A DNA stretch of 39,901 nucleotides from Rhodobacteraceae bacterium UBA6236 (GCA_002440945.1 DJWG01000050.1:148-40048), one strand, 5' to 3'; shown: positions 7,752 through 16,221, counted from the stretch's first letter. The notes: generated from the sequence alone by a model not told the origin. A program made the numbers and translations.

Positions 7752-8769
7752 TCCGCGATTGCAGACCCCCCTGTGCAAGCTCTTGGGCATCGAGGTGCCG
7801 ATCCTGCTGGCGGGGATGGGCGGCGTTTCCCGATCCGGGCTGGTGGCGGCGGTGGCCAACGCCGGGGGCTACGGCATCCTTGGCATGGTGCGCGAAAGCC
7901 CGGAATTCATCGGCGCCGAGATTGATGCGGTGCGCGCGGCGACCGACCGGCCCTTTGCGGTGAACCTGATCCCCTCGGCGACGGAGCCGACGCTTTTCGA
8001 TGCAGAACTGGGGGTCTGTCTGGATCGCAAGGTCCCGGCGCTGAACTATTTCTGGCATGTGGTCCCGAAAGCCATCGCCCGCGCCAAGGCGGCGGGCTGC
8101 ATGGTGCTGCATCAGGTCGGGTCGCTGGAAGCCGCGATTGCCGCCGAAGGGGCGGGCGCGGATGTGATCATCGTGCAGGGCTTCGAGGCGGGGGGGCATG
8201 TCCACGGCTCCACCGGCGCGCTGGTGCTGATCGAGGAAGTGGCGCGGGCGGTGAAGCTGCCCATCGTCGCCTCGGGCGGCTTCGGCACCGGGGCGAGCCT
8301 TGTGGCTGCGATGGCCCTGGGGGCGCAAGGCATCCATTGCGGCACGGCGTTCCTCGCTACGAAGGAATCCTTCGCGCATGACTACCACAAGGATCGGGTG
8401 GTCGCCGCGCGGGCGGAAGATACCGTCTACACCGATGTCTACGCGCTGAACTGGCCGCCCGACTCGCCGGTGCGGGTGATCCGGAATTCGCTCATCAAGG
8501 CGCTGGGCCACAACCTTGTCGGCCACCATCCCGACCGGCTGCCGCGCGAACACATCGCTGAGGACGACGGTCGGAAGCTTCTGAAGTTCAGCACCGATTC
8601 CCCGCTCAAGACCACCAGCGGCGATCTGGAGGCGATGGCGCTTTACGCAGGGCAGGGCGCGTCGCTGATCAAGGACGTGCCGACCACGGCCGAACGTATC
8701 TCGACAATCATGGCCGAGGCCGGTGAGGCGCTGGCGCGGCTGGATGGCAAATGGGGGACCAACGCATGA
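7741..8769 (+). CDS. Nitronate monooxygenase-like flavoprotein (NPD family)
   Basis: 342 aa TIM-barrel FMN enzyme. Class I nitronate monooxygenases oxidise alkyl nitronates such as propionate-3-nitronate; the relative FabK reduces enoyl-ACP. Visible motifs: PILLAGMGGVSRSGLVAAVANAGGYG near the N-terminus, VQGFEAGGHVHG (FMN-binding strand and loop), VASGGFGTG (phosphate-binding) and GAQGIHCGTAFLATKES. These match the nitronate monooxygenase side better than FabK, but substrate cannot be decided. Overlaps DUF488 by 11 bases and the 5-FCL-like gene by 4, so it is tightly coupled to the NO-linked operon. A nitro-compound detoxifying role fits that setting; this is inference. Confidence 0.83.
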   Translation: MPNDPRLQTPLCKLLGIEVPILLAGMGGVSRSGLVAAVANAGGYGILGMVRESPEFIGAEIDAVRAATDRPFAVNLIPSATEPTLFDAELGVCLDRKVPALNYFWHVVPKAIARAKAAGCMVLHQVGSLEAAIAAEGAGADVIIVQGFEAGGHVHGSTGALVLIEEVARAVKLPIVASGGFGTGASLVAAMALGAQGIHCGTAFLATKESFAHDYHKDRVVAARAEDTVYTDVYALNWPPDSPVRVIRNSLIKALGHNLVGHHPDRLPREHIAEDDGRKLLKFSTDSPLKTTSGDLEAMALYAGQGASLIKDVPTTAERISTIMAEAGEALARLDGKWGTNA

Positions 8770-9458
8770 CGACTGACGACGACCGCCCGGCGCGCGGCTA
8801 TGCCTCGCCCCCCTGCCTCGCGCATGAGATCGACCCGACCTATTTCGACCCTCTGGCCGTCGATCCCGAACAGGCGCAGGACGTGGCGCGCTGGCGGAAG
8901 GCCGAACGGGTGCGACTGCTTGAAGAACGCGCGAACCTGCCCGTCGCCACCCGGCAGGAGGCCGCGCAAGCGATTGCGGTGGCGCTGGACAGGTTTCTGG
9001 GTGAAAGGTTCGACAGCCTGGAAGGGCTGACCATTTCGGCCTGGTGGCCGATCAAGGCCGAACTCGACCTGCGCTTCTGGCTGGCGGGTCTGGCAGATCG
9101 CGGCGCGCGCGGGGCGCTGCCCCTGGTGGTGGAAAAGGGCAGGCCGCTGGGCTTCCGGCCCTGGGGCACCGGCACGAAGATGGAGCGCGGCTTCTGGAAC
9201 ATCCCGGTCCCGGCCGAGGGCGATTATGTCGCCCCCGACATCACCCTGTCGCCGGTCGTCGGCTGGGACAAGGGATGTTACCGGCTGGGCTACGGCGGCG
9301 GTTACTTCGACCGGACGCTGGCCGCCGCCTCGCCCAAGCCGCTGGCCATCGGGATCGGCCTGCAGATTGCCGAAATCAAGACGATCTATCCGCAGCCGCA
9401 TGACATTCCGATGGCTGCGATCATTACCGAAGAAGGGCTCCAGCGGGTGCGGGAATGA
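8766..9458 (+). CDS. 5-formyltetrahydrofolate cyclo-ligase family protein with N-terminal extension
   Basis: 230 aa. The 5-FCL fold converts 5-formyl-THF to 5,10-methenyl-THF with ATP. The core begins near residue 44 (RWRKAERVRLLEERANLP); the ATP/substrate loop LGYGGGYFDRTL lies near residue 175, and PLVVEKGRPLGFRPW and AIGIGLQIAE are also typical. The first 43 residues are not part of the usual enzyme (about 180-200 aa) and carry YASPPCLAHEIDP, with Cys, His, Glu and Asp close together. ATG 8766 overlaps the previous stop (ATGA), as does its own stop with nnrS. A second, housekeeping 5-FCL elsewhere in the genome would suggest this copy is specialised. Confidence 0.83.
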   Translation: MTTDDDRPARGYASPPCLAHEIDPTYFDPLAVDPEQAQDVARWRKAERVRLLEERANLPVATRQEAAQAIAVALDRFLGERFDSLEGLTISAWWPIKAELDLRFWLAGLADRGARGALPLVVEKGRPLGFRPWGTGTKMERGFWNIPVPAEGDYVAPDITLSPVVGWDKGCYRLGYGGGYFDRTLAAASPKPLAIGIGLQIAEIKTIYPQPHDIPMAAIITEEGLQRVRE

Positions 9459-10663
9459 CGATAACGACCAATCAACGGATCAAGGCCTGGACCGGCCCCG
9501 CGATCCTCAGCTTCGGGTTCCGGCCCTTCTTCCTTCTGGCCGGGATCTGGGCGGCGCTGGCGATGGTGCTGTGGATCGGGATGCTGAGCGGCGGTTTCGC
9601 CTTGCCGACCTTCTTCGATCCGATTTCCTGGCACGCGCATGAGATGATCTTTGGCTACCTGGGCGCGGTGATCGCCGGGTTCCTGATGACCGCCATCCCG
9701 AACTGGACGGGGCGGATGCCGATTGTCGGCTGGCCGCTTGCCGGGCTGGTGGGCCTTTGGCTGGCGGGTCGGGTGGCGGTGGCGATCTCGGTCGGGGCAC
9801 CGGGTCTGGCGGCGGCGGTCGATCTGGCCTTCCCCGTGGTTCTGGTGGCGGCGCTCGGGCGTGAAATCGCGGCGGGCAAGAACTGGCGCAACCTTCCGGT
9901 GGTGGGGCTGGTGGCGCTGTTCACGCTGGCGAACCTGCTGTTCCATCTTGAGGCGATGCAGGGCGGCTACCCCGCGCAGGGCGTCGGCCTGCGGATCGCG
10001 CTGGCGGCGGCGATCACGCTTGTGTCGCTGATCGGGGGGCGCGTGGTTCCAAGCTTTACCCGCAACTGGCTGGTCCAGCGCCGGTCGGAACAGCTGCCGA
10101 TCCCCTTCAGCAAGGGGGACAAGATCGTCATGGCGATCGGGATCGTGGCGCTGCTTCTGTGGATCTTCGCGCCGGCAGAGCCGCTTGTGGGCGTCGCTCT
10201 GGCCGCCGCCGGGATCGCGCATTTCTGGCGGCTTCTGCGCTGGGCGGGCCGCCATACCGGAGCCGAGGCGCTGGTCTGGGTGCTGCATGTGGGATATGCC
10301 TTCGTGCCCCTGGGCTTTCTGGCCATGGCGGCGGCGGCCTTTGGCTGGATCCAGGCGGCGGCGGGCCAGCATCTCTGGATGGCCGGGGCCATCGGGCTCA
10401 TGACGCTGGCGATCATGACCCGGGCAAGCCTCGGGCACACCGGGCGCACCCTGACGGCCTCGGGCGGCACGACCGCGATTTATCTGGCGCTGATCGCTTC
10501 GGTGCTGGCGCGGCTGGCTTACGGCATCTGGGGGATCATGTGGCTCGTGCATCTGGCGGGCGGGCTCTGGATCCTGGCCTTCGGCGGCTTTGCGGTGGTC
10601 TACTGGCCGGTGCTGGTGCGGCCCCGGATCGCCAAGAAGGCGGTGTCGGGCCAGCGGTCGTAA
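9455..10663 (+). CDS. nnrS: NnrS family heme-copper membrane protein
   Basis: Integral inner-membrane protein, 402 aa, about 12 hydrophobic helices. NnrS was described in Rhodobacter as a heme- and copper-containing protein expressed with nitrite and NO reductases; in Vibrio it relieves NO stress. Family features seen: FGFRPFFLLAGIWAAL at the N-terminus, DPISWHAHEMIFGYLGAVIAGFLMTAIPNWTGR with conserved His residues, GGRVVPSFTRNWL, and MTRASLGHTGR near the C-terminus. Starts inside the 5-FCL-like gene (ATGA overlap) and closes the putative NO-response operon. The nearest downstream gene (glutaminase) has its own promoter-like sequence, so the operon probably ends here. Confidence 0.92.
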   Translation: MTITTNQRIKAWTGPAILSFGFRPFFLLAGIWAALAMVLWIGMLSGGFALPTFFDPISWHAHEMIFGYLGAVIAGFLMTAIPNWTGRMPIVGWPLAGLVGLWLAGRVAVAISVGAPGLAAAVDLAFPVVLVAALGREIAAGKNWRNLPVVGLVALFTLANLLFHLEAMQGGYPAQGVGLRIALAAAITLVSLIGGRVVPSFTRNWLVQRRSEQLPIPFSKGDKIVMAIGIVALLLWIFAPAEPLVGVALAAAGIAHFWRLLRWAGRHTGAEALVWVLHVGYAFVPLGFLAMAAAAFGWIQAAAGQHLWMAGAIGLMTLAIMTRASLGHTGRTLTASGGTTAIYLALIASVLARLAYGIWGIMWLVHLAGGLWILAFGGFAVVYWPVLVRPRIAKKAVSGQRS

Positions 10664-10688
10664 GGCCCTTGCTGCCGGGTCTGGGCGA

Positions 10689-10716
10689 TTGCCAGACGCG
10701 GCAGCTTTGCTAGTCT
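10689..10716 (+). promoter_or_regulatory. Candidate promoter of the glutaminase gene
   Basis: TTGCCA (10689-10694), 16-base spacer, TAGTCT (10711-10716), in a 130-base gap. The same TTG...TAG layout recurs before three other genes here (24663, 32648, 39208). Confidence 0.4.
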
Positions 10717-10793
10717 GGCAGGGATGACGCCCGGCAGGTCCGCCGGAGCACAAAGGCGAAAGGACCAGCGCCATTCCCGAGCTTGAGCCGCCC

Positions 10794-11699
10794 GTGGCGG
10801 AGATCATCGCCCGGATCGGGCAAGATATGTCCGCCCGCGACGACCGGGGCGCGGTCGCGCGCTATATCCCGGAACTGGCCCGCGTCGATCCCCGGCACTT
10901 CGGCATGGCGGTGGTGCTGGCGGACGGGCGCGAATTCACCTCCGGCGATGCCGAGGTTCCGTTTTCGATCCAGTCGATCTCCAAGGTCTTCATGCTGGCG
11001 CTGGCTTTGGGAAAACTGGGCGACACGCTCTGGAACCGGGTGGGGCGCGAACCTTCAGGGCAGGCATTCAATTCGATCCTGCAACTCGAACATGAACGCG
11101 GCCGCCCCCGGAACCCCTTCATCAACGCCGGCGCCATCGTCACCACCGATGCGGTGCTGGACGGCAGCACCCCGCGCGAGGCGCTGGGATCGCTTCTGCG
11201 CTTCGTGCGCGAAGCGGCGGGGGATGACGCGATCCACATCAACGAGGATGTGGCGCGGTCGGAACGCGAAACCGGGCATCTGAACTATGCGCTGGCGCAT
11301 TTCATGCAGGCCCACGGCAATCTGCGCCATGACCCGGACCTGACGCTTGGCACCTATTTCCACCAATGCGCGGTCGAGATGACCTGCCGCCAACTGGCGC
11401 GAAGCGGGCGGTTCCTCATGAACGCGCCGGGGGCGCCGAGGATGGTTTCGCCGGTGCGGGTGCGGCGGATCAATGCGCTGATGCTGACCTGCGGGCATTA
11501 CGATGCCTCGGGCGATTTCGCCTATCGCGTGGGTCTGCCCGCCAAAAGCGGCGTCGGCGGCGGGATACTGGCCATCGCCCCCGGTCGCGCCTCGATCGCC
11601 GTCTGGTCGCCGGGGTTGTCGGCGCAGGGAAATTCGCTGCTTGGAACCGAGGCCATCGAGAAACTGGCCCGCCAGACCGGCTGGTCGATCTTTGGGTGA
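10794..11699 (+). CDS. glsA: Glutaminase A
   Basis: Hydrolyses L-glutamine to glutamate and ammonia in the cytoplasm; serine beta-lactamase-like fold. 301 aa from GTG 10794. Catalytic S-x-x-K is SISK (Ser61, Lys64 in this numbering); [19 protein letters not shown] and [12 protein letters not shown] are the other active-site stretches. The start is uncertain. GTG 10794 has no ribosome site at a useful distance, and an in-frame stop precedes any upstream ATG, GTG or TTG. AAAGGA (10759-10764) lies 8 bases before an in-frame ATT (10773), which would add 7 residues and put the catalytic Ser at 68, close to Ser66 of E. coli GlsA. Convergent with rnk. Confidence 0.93.
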   Translation: MAEIIARIGQDMSARDDRGAVARYIPELARVDPRHFGMAVVLADGREFTSGDAEVPFSIQSISKVFMLALALGKLGDTLWNRVGREPSGQAFNSILQLEHERGRPRNPFINAGAIVTTDAVLDGSTPREALGSLLRFVREAAGDDAIHINEDVARSERETGHLNYALAHFMQAHGNLRHDPDLTLGTYFHQCAVEMTCRQLARSGRFLMNAPGAPRMVSPVRVRRINALMLTCGHYDASGDFAYRVGLPAKSGVGGGILAIAPGRASIAVWSPGLSAQGNSLLGTEAIEKLARQTGWSIFG

Positions 11700-11708
11700 A
11701 GCTGCGCA

Positions 11709-11724
11709 GGGGGCAGCGGCCCCC
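11709..11724. terminator. Hairpin between convergent glutaminase and rnk genes
   Basis: GGGGGC (11709-11714) and GCCCCC (11719-11724) form a 6-bp GC stem around AGCG in the 38-base gap between two convergent stop codons; it could serve both strands. No T-tract. Confidence 0.45.
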
Positions 11725-11737
11725 CGCGCGCGTCCTG

Positions 11738-12172
11738 TCATGCCGAGGCCGCGCGGTCGCCCTGGCTGCCGGTTGCTGCATCGGGCGTCACCGCGATGAC
11801 CGTCAGTTGCCGCGTCTCGCCGGTGGTGGTTTCCCAGTCGAAGGTCGCGCCCTCACGCAGACCCAGAAGCGCCACGCCAATCGGCGTCATGACCGAGATG
11901 CGGCCCGCCGAGATGTCGGCATCTTCGGGAAACACCAGCGTCACGGTGCGTTCCTTGCCGGTCGTCTCGTCCCGGTAGGTGGCGAAGTTGCCGATAGTCA
12001 CCACATCGGCAGGCACCTTGGCGGCGGCCACCCGCTGGGCGCGGGACAGTTCGGTCAGCAGGCGGTCGGCCAGATCGGGGCTGCGTTTCAGCGCGCCCTC
12101 GGCGATCTTTTCCAGATGTTCGACGTGGTCTTCGTTGATGAAGATGCGGGGGGCGGCTGGTTTTCTGGCCAT
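11738..12172 (-). CDS. rnk: Nucleoside diphosphate kinase regulator (Rnk), GreA/GreB family
   Basis: 144 aa RNA polymerase-binding protein of the Gre family. Rnk has a short N-terminal coiled coil and a GreA/GreB-type C-terminal domain but lacks the cleavage function. The N-terminal helical part (HVEHLEKIAEGALKRSPDLADRLLTELSRAQ) is followed by VPADVVTIGNFATYRD, RTVTLVFPEDADISAGRISVMTPIGVALLGLREG and a final FDWET strand, all in Rnk order. ATG 12172 is preferred over a start 36 bases upstream because homologues begin at this point (MARKPAAPRIFINEDHVEHL) and GAGGA precedes it. Single gene, convergent with glutaminase. Confidence 0.87.
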   Translation of the reverse strand: MARKPAAPRIFINEDHVEHLEKIAEGALKRSPDLADRLLTELSRAQRVAAAKVPADVVTIGNFATYRDETTGKERTVTLVFPEDADISAGRISVMTPIGVALLGLREGATFDWETTTGETRQLTVIAVTPDAATGSQGDRAASA

Positions 12173-12633
12173 CGTGGTCCTCGGAGGTGGTATCGGGATA
12201 TGACGCAAGCCTGCGCCTGGAAAACATTCGGGAAAGATCGAAAGCGGGGGATCGCGGAGGGGCGCCTCTGGCCCTTCGGGCAGCGGCTTCAGGCCCCTGC
12301 CCGGGGCAGGAAGCGCATCAGCAGCGAACCGGCATGGATGCGGAACCTGCGCAGTGGGGCGAAAGCGATCATCAGGTGAAGGTAGGGACGACCGCTCGCC
12401 AAGTCAATCGGCGCGGGAAAGGAGCGTCGCACCTCGCGTGATCACATCCGCGCCCACCGAAACGAAATCGTGACCCCAAGGGGGAATAGCAGCGCCGTCC
12501 TGCACAAAGCGCGGTCTTTCCGTCGCAGAACTTTCATGCTAGCGCGACCCGACAGGACCCGTGCGCCAAGGGGGATCGGCGCCGGGAGGCGCGCCAAAGA
12601 CGCTCGGCGCGGCTGGGGGATCAGGAGGTTTCC
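12173..12633. other. 461-base intergenic region upstream of nadA
   Basis: The longest gap in the window. On the minus strand a 47-codon reading frame, GTG 12432 to TGA 12289, codes for an Arg-rich peptide with a hydrophobic middle (HLMIAFAPLRRFRIHAGSLLMRFL); no family recognised, no clear ribosome site, so it is not called as a gene. A GC-rich inverted repeat near 12570-12600 lies shortly before nadA. The nadA ribosome site AGGAGG is at about 12622-12627. No tRNA, riboswitch or known operator was recognised. Confidence 0.4.
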
Positions 12634-13683
12634 ATGGTGGCAGGCAACATGCGGGCAGAGCTTGCAAGGCATTACGACCTTGAGCCCTCCCTGAAGGCGG
12701 CGGAGGCCACCGCCGAGATCCACGCGCGGCTTGCGCGGGTGATGCCCTTTGCGGACTGGGCGCGCCATGCGCCCTATGTGCTGGCGATCAACCGGCTCAA
12801 GCGCGACCGCAATGCCGTGATCCTTGCCCACAACTATATGACCCCCGACATTTTCCACGGGGTGGCCGACGTGGTGGGCGACAGCCTGCAACTGGCGATC
12901 AAGGCCAGCGAGGTCGAAGCCGATGTGATCGTGCAGGGCGGCGTGCATTTCATGGCCGAGACGTCGAAGATCCTGAACCCGTCCAAAACCGTGCTGATGC
13001 CCGACATGGAAGCCGGGTGCAGCCTTGCGGAATCGATCACGCCCGAAGGCATTGCCGAAATGCGCGCCCGCTATCCCGGCGCGCCGGTGGTGAGCTACGT
13101 CAACACGACCGCCGCGGTGAAGGCGGCGTCGGACGTGTGCTGCACCTCGTCGAACGCCGCGCAGATCGTCGCCGCGATGGAAAGCGACACCGTCATCATG
13201 ACGCCGGACCAGTACCTCGCGCAGAACGTCGCGCGGCAGGTGCCGCAGAAGCGGGTCGTCTGGTGGGCGGGGGCCTGCATCGTCCATGAACGCTTCACCG
13301 CCGGCGACCTGCGCGAATTTCGCCAGTATCAGCCCGATACGGTGATCATTGCCCACCCGGAATGCCCGCCCGATGTGGTGAACGAGGCCGATTTCTCGGG
13401 CTCCACCTCCGGCATCATCGACTATGTGAGCAAGCATCGCCCCGCGAAGGCGATGCTTGTCACCGAATGTTCGATGGCCTCGAACATCGCCGATGCGCTG
13501 CCCGAGGTCGAATTCGTCGGCCCCTGCAACATGTGCCCCTACATGAAGATGATCACGCTGGAAAAGATCCTCTGGTCGCTCCACACCATGACAACGGCGG
13601 TCGAGGTCGATCCGAGCGTCGCCGAAGGCGCGCGGCGGGCGGTGCAGCGGATGATCGATCTGTCGCGCAAGGCGGCGAAGTGA
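12634..13683 (+). CDS. nadA: Quinolinate synthase A
   Basis: 4Fe-4S enzyme condensing iminoaspartate with dihydroxyacetone phosphate to quinolinate, second step of de novo NAD synthesis. 349 aa. Motifs: VILAHNYMTPDIFHGVADVVGDSL, MPDMEAGCSLAES, YVNTTAAVKAASDVCCTSSNA, AHPECPPDVV, and GPCNMCPYMKMITLEKI. Likely cluster ligands are Cys129, Cys244 and Cys298 or Cys301. An AGGAGG ribosome site precedes ATG 12634. Its stop overlaps the GTG start of nadB. First gene of nadABC, so all three de novo enzymes come from one message. Confidence 0.95.
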   Translation: MVAGNMRAELARHYDLEPSLKAAEATAEIHARLARVMPFADWARHAPYVLAINRLKRDRNAVILAHNYMTPDIFHGVADVVGDSLQLAIKASEVEADVIVQGGVHFMAETSKILNPSKTVLMPDMEAGCSLAESITPEGIAEMRARYPGAPVVSYVNTTAAVKAASDVCCTSSNAAQIVAAMESDTVIMTPDQYLAQNVARQVPQKRVVWWAGACIVHERFTAGDLREFRQYQPDTVIIAHPECPPDVVNEADFSGSTSGIIDYVSKHRPAKAMLVTECSMASNIADALPEVEFVGPCNMCPYMKMITLEKILWSLHTMTTAVEVDPSVAEGARRAVQRMIDLSRKAAK

Positions 13684-15308
13684 GCGTGCCTGGGAAATGC
13701 GTGCCGGGCGAAAGTGCGGCAGGGAAAAGCGCGGCTGGGGCAAGCGCGGCGATCGAAACCGGCCGCGTGATCATCGTCGGCGCGGGGATCGGCGCGCTTC
13801 ACGCGGCGCTGGAACTGGCGCCGCGCCCGGTCCTGGTGATTTCGCCCGAGGTGCTTGGCGGGGGCGCGTCGTCGGCCTGGGCGCAGGGCGGGGTCGCGGC
13901 GGCGATGGCCGCCAATGACAGCGCCGAGGATCACGCGCAGGACACGATGCGGGCCGGGGCGGGGACCGTCGATCCTGACGTGGCGCGGATGGTGACGGCG
14001 GCGGCCCGGGCGCAGATCTTCGAACTGACAGACCTTGGCACCCCCTTCGACCGCGACGCGCAAGGCGGCTATGTCCTGTCGCGCGAGGCGGCCCATGCCC
14101 GCGCGCGCGTCGTGCGCGTCAAGGGCGACCAGGCGGGGCGAGAGATCATGCAGGCGCTGATTGCCGCCGTGCGGGCCACGCCTTCGGTGCAGGTGGCCGA
14201 AGGGGTCATGGCTTCGGGGCTTGAGGTCCGGGGGGATGCCGTCACCGGCGTCTGGCTTGAACGCGCCGATGCGCCTTCGGGCCGGGTGCTGGTGCGGGGC
14301 GCGGCGGTGCTGCTGGCGGGCGGTGGCTCTGGCGGGCTTTATGCGGTGACGACGAATCCGCCGCGCATCCGGGGCCAGGTGATCGGCATGGCGGCGCGGG
14401 CGGGCGCGATGATTGCCGATGCCGAATTCGTGCAGTTCCACCCTACCGCCATCGCCTCGGGCGAAGACCCTGCGCCGCTGGCGACCGAAGCCTTGCGGGG
14501 CGAAGGCGCGGTGCTGGTCAACGCGGCAGGCGAACGCTTCATGCTGGCGGTGCATCCCAACGCCGAACTGGCGCCCCGCGATATCGTCGCCCGCGCGATC
14601 TTTGCCGAAACGCAGGCCGGGCGGCGCCCGATGCTGGATACCCGCGCCGTGCTGGGGGCCGAGATCGTCAGCCGCTTCCCGGCCGTGACCGCCGCCTGCC
14701 GCCGCGCCGGGATCGACCCGGTCAGCGATCCCATCCCGGTTGCCGCGGCGGCGCACTACCACATGGGCGGCATCGACACCCGGACCGATGGCCGCGCCAG
14801 CCTGACCGGGCTTTGGGTCTGCGGCGAGGCCTCATCGACCGGGCTTCATGGCGCGAACCGGCTGGCCTCGAACGGGCTTCTGGAGGCGCTGGTTTTCGCC
14901 CGGATCTGCGCGCGCGACATCGCCGGGGGTTTGGGGACGCCGAAAGATACCCCGCCCGTGGTGCTGGAGTTTCCCAGTGACGGCGGCGCGCCGGACCCCG
15001 CCCTGGTCGCGGACCTTCGTCGCCTGATGACCGATCATGTCGGCGTTGTCCGCGATGCCGCCGGCCTTCGTCGGGCGCTGGCGGGGATCGCCCGGATCGA
15101 GGCGCGGGGTGGGGAAAGCGAAAACCTTCACAACATGACCGCCACCGCGACGCTGATCGCCGCCGCGGCGCTGATGCGGCAGGAAAGCCGGGGCGGGCAT
15201 TTCCGCACGGATTTCCCCGCACCCGATCCGGCGCAGGCCAAGCGCAGCCACATGACCCTGACCGAGGCCCTGCGCATCCGCAGCCTTTGTGAAACGGAAA
15301 ATCCCTGA
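13680..15308 (+). CDS. nadB: L-aspartate oxidase
   Basis: FAD enzyme oxidising L-aspartate to iminoaspartate, the unstable substrate handed to NadA. 542 aa from GTG 13680. The dinucleotide fold is RVIIVGAGIGALHAALEL; SSAWAQGGVAAAM, REAAHARARVVRVKGDQAG and CGEASSTGLHGANRLASNGLLEALVF are family stretches; HYHMGGIDT lies near the active site. GTG 13680 overlaps the nadA stop (GTGA); GTG 13686 or 13701 are alternatives. The N-terminal 25 residues are made of five-residue units (VPGKC, VPGES, AAGKS, AAGAS) encoded by imperfect 15-base repeats, not part of the usual enzyme. Confidence 0.94.
   Translation: MSVPGKCVPGESAAGKSAAGASAAIETGRVIIVGAGIGALHAALELAPRPVLVISPEVLGGGASSAWAQGGVAAAMAANDSAEDHAQDTMRAGAGTVDPDVARMVTAAARAQIFELTDLGTPFDRDAQGGYVLSREAAHARARVVRVKGDQAGREIMQALIAAVRATPSVQVAEGVMASGLEVRGDAVTGVWLERADAPSGRVLVRGAAVLLAGGGSGGLYAVTTNPPRIRGQVIGMAARAGAMIADAEFVQFHPTAIASGEDPAPLATEALRGEGAVLVNAAGERFMLAVHPNAELAPRDIVARAIFAETQAGRRPMLDTRAVLGAEIVSRFPAVTAACRRAGIDPVSDPIPVAAAAHYHMGGIDTRTDGRASLTGLWVCGEASSTGLHGANRLASNGLLEALVFARICARDIAGGLGTPKDTPPVVLEFPSDGGAPDPALVADLRRLMTDHVGVVRDAAGLRRALAGIARIEARGGESENLHNMTATATLIAAAALMRQESRGGHFRTDFPAPDPAQAKRSHMTLTEALRIRSLCETENP
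13686..13760 (+). repeat. Degenerate 15-base tandem repeat at the nadB start
   Basis: Four units in register, 13686-13700, 13701-13715, 13716-13730 and 13731-13745, with a diverged fifth to 13760. Each is GYGSCNGGGNAARNS-like (for example GCGGCAGGGAAAAGC and GCGGCTGGGGCAAGC) and encodes five residues of the NadB N-terminus. Confidence 0.6.
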
Positions 15309-16156
15309 TGCAAAACGCGATGCTTCCCGACCTGCTTCTGGAACCCCTGGTCCGCGCCGCACTGACCGAGGATCTTGCCCCGATGGGCGACGCGACCAGC
15401 CGCGCGGTGATCCCGGCGGGGCTTGAGTGGACGGCGGTGATGAATGCCCGCGAAACCGGGGTCGTTTCCGGCCTGTCGCTTGCAGCGATGGCGTTCCGGC
15501 TGGTGGACCCCGCCCTGAAGGTCGAGCCGCTGGCCCGCGATGGCGATGCTTGCGCGCCCGGGCAGGCCCTGATGCGGATCACGGGGGCTGCGGCCTCGAT
15601 CCTGATGGGGGAACGCGTCGCGCTGAATTTCGCGGGCAGGCTTTCAGGCATCGCTACGCAGACGGCGGCCTTTGTTGCGCAGACGAAAGGCACCAAGGCG
15701 CGGATCACCTGCACCCGCAAGACCACGCCGGGGCTGAGGGTGGTCGAAAAACTGGCCGTCCTGCATGGCGGCGGGTCGAACCACCGCTACGGGCTGTCGG
15801 ATGCGATCCTGATCAAGGACAACCACATCGCCGCCGCGGGGGGCGTGGCCGCGGTGCTGCGCGCCGCCAGCGCGGCACGGTCGCACATGATGCGGGTCGA
15901 GATCGAGGTCGACCGGCTGGACCAGCTGGCCGAGGTGCTGGCAATCGGCGGCGCCGATGTCGTGCTTCTGGACAACATGGACAGCGCGACCCTGCGTGAG
16001 GCGGTGGCGATGGTCGCGGGCCGGATGGTCACGGAAGCCTCGGGCAACATGGCGCTTGGGCGTATTGCCGAAGTGGCGGCGACCGGGGTCGATTACATTT
16101 CGGCGGGCGCGCTCACGCATTCGGCGCGGACACTTGATCTGGGGCTGGACGCCTGA
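15308..16156 (+). CDS. nadC: Nicotinate-nucleotide pyrophosphorylase (carboxylating)
   Basis: Quinolinate phosphoribosyltransferase: converts quinolinate plus PRPP to nicotinate mononucleotide, CO2 and PPi. 282 aa. Motifs: the N-terminal domain LTEDLAPMGDATSRAVIP, then GERVALNFAGRLSGIATQT, ITCTRKTTPGLRVVEKLAVLHGGGSNHRYGL with substrate-binding Arg, Lys and His, DAILIKDNHIA, and the late-barrel VLLDNMD and EASGNM. The ATG overlaps the nadB stop by one base (TGATG). Last gene of nadABC; a 200-base gap with promoter signals follows. Confidence 0.95.
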   Translation: MQNAMLPDLLLEPLVRAALTEDLAPMGDATSRAVIPAGLEWTAVMNARETGVVSGLSLAAMAFRLVDPALKVEPLARDGDACAPGQALMRITGAAASILMGERVALNFAGRLSGIATQTAAFVAQTKGTKARITCTRKTTPGLRVVEKLAVLHGGGSNHRYGLSDAILIKDNHIAAAGGVAAVLRAASAARSHMMRVEIEVDRLDQLAEVLAIGGADVVLLDNMDSATLREAVAMVAGRMVTEASGNMALGRIAEVAATGVDYISAGALTHSARTLDLGLDA

Positions 16157-16221
16157 CCGGGGCAGGGCGCTATTTCCGCCCACCGGCCGGAACATCTGGA
16201 CATTCTGCGCCGCAGCTATGC

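Noticed and set aside
12289..12432. A 47-codon minus-strand frame in the gap before nadA
   Set aside because: It has a hydrophobic stretch but no family, no clear ribosome site and a GTG start; not enough to call a gene.
13539..14762. A 407-codon minus-strand frame inside nadA and nadB
   Set aside because: Antisense to two well-conserved NAD synthesis genes with intact motifs; biased composition.
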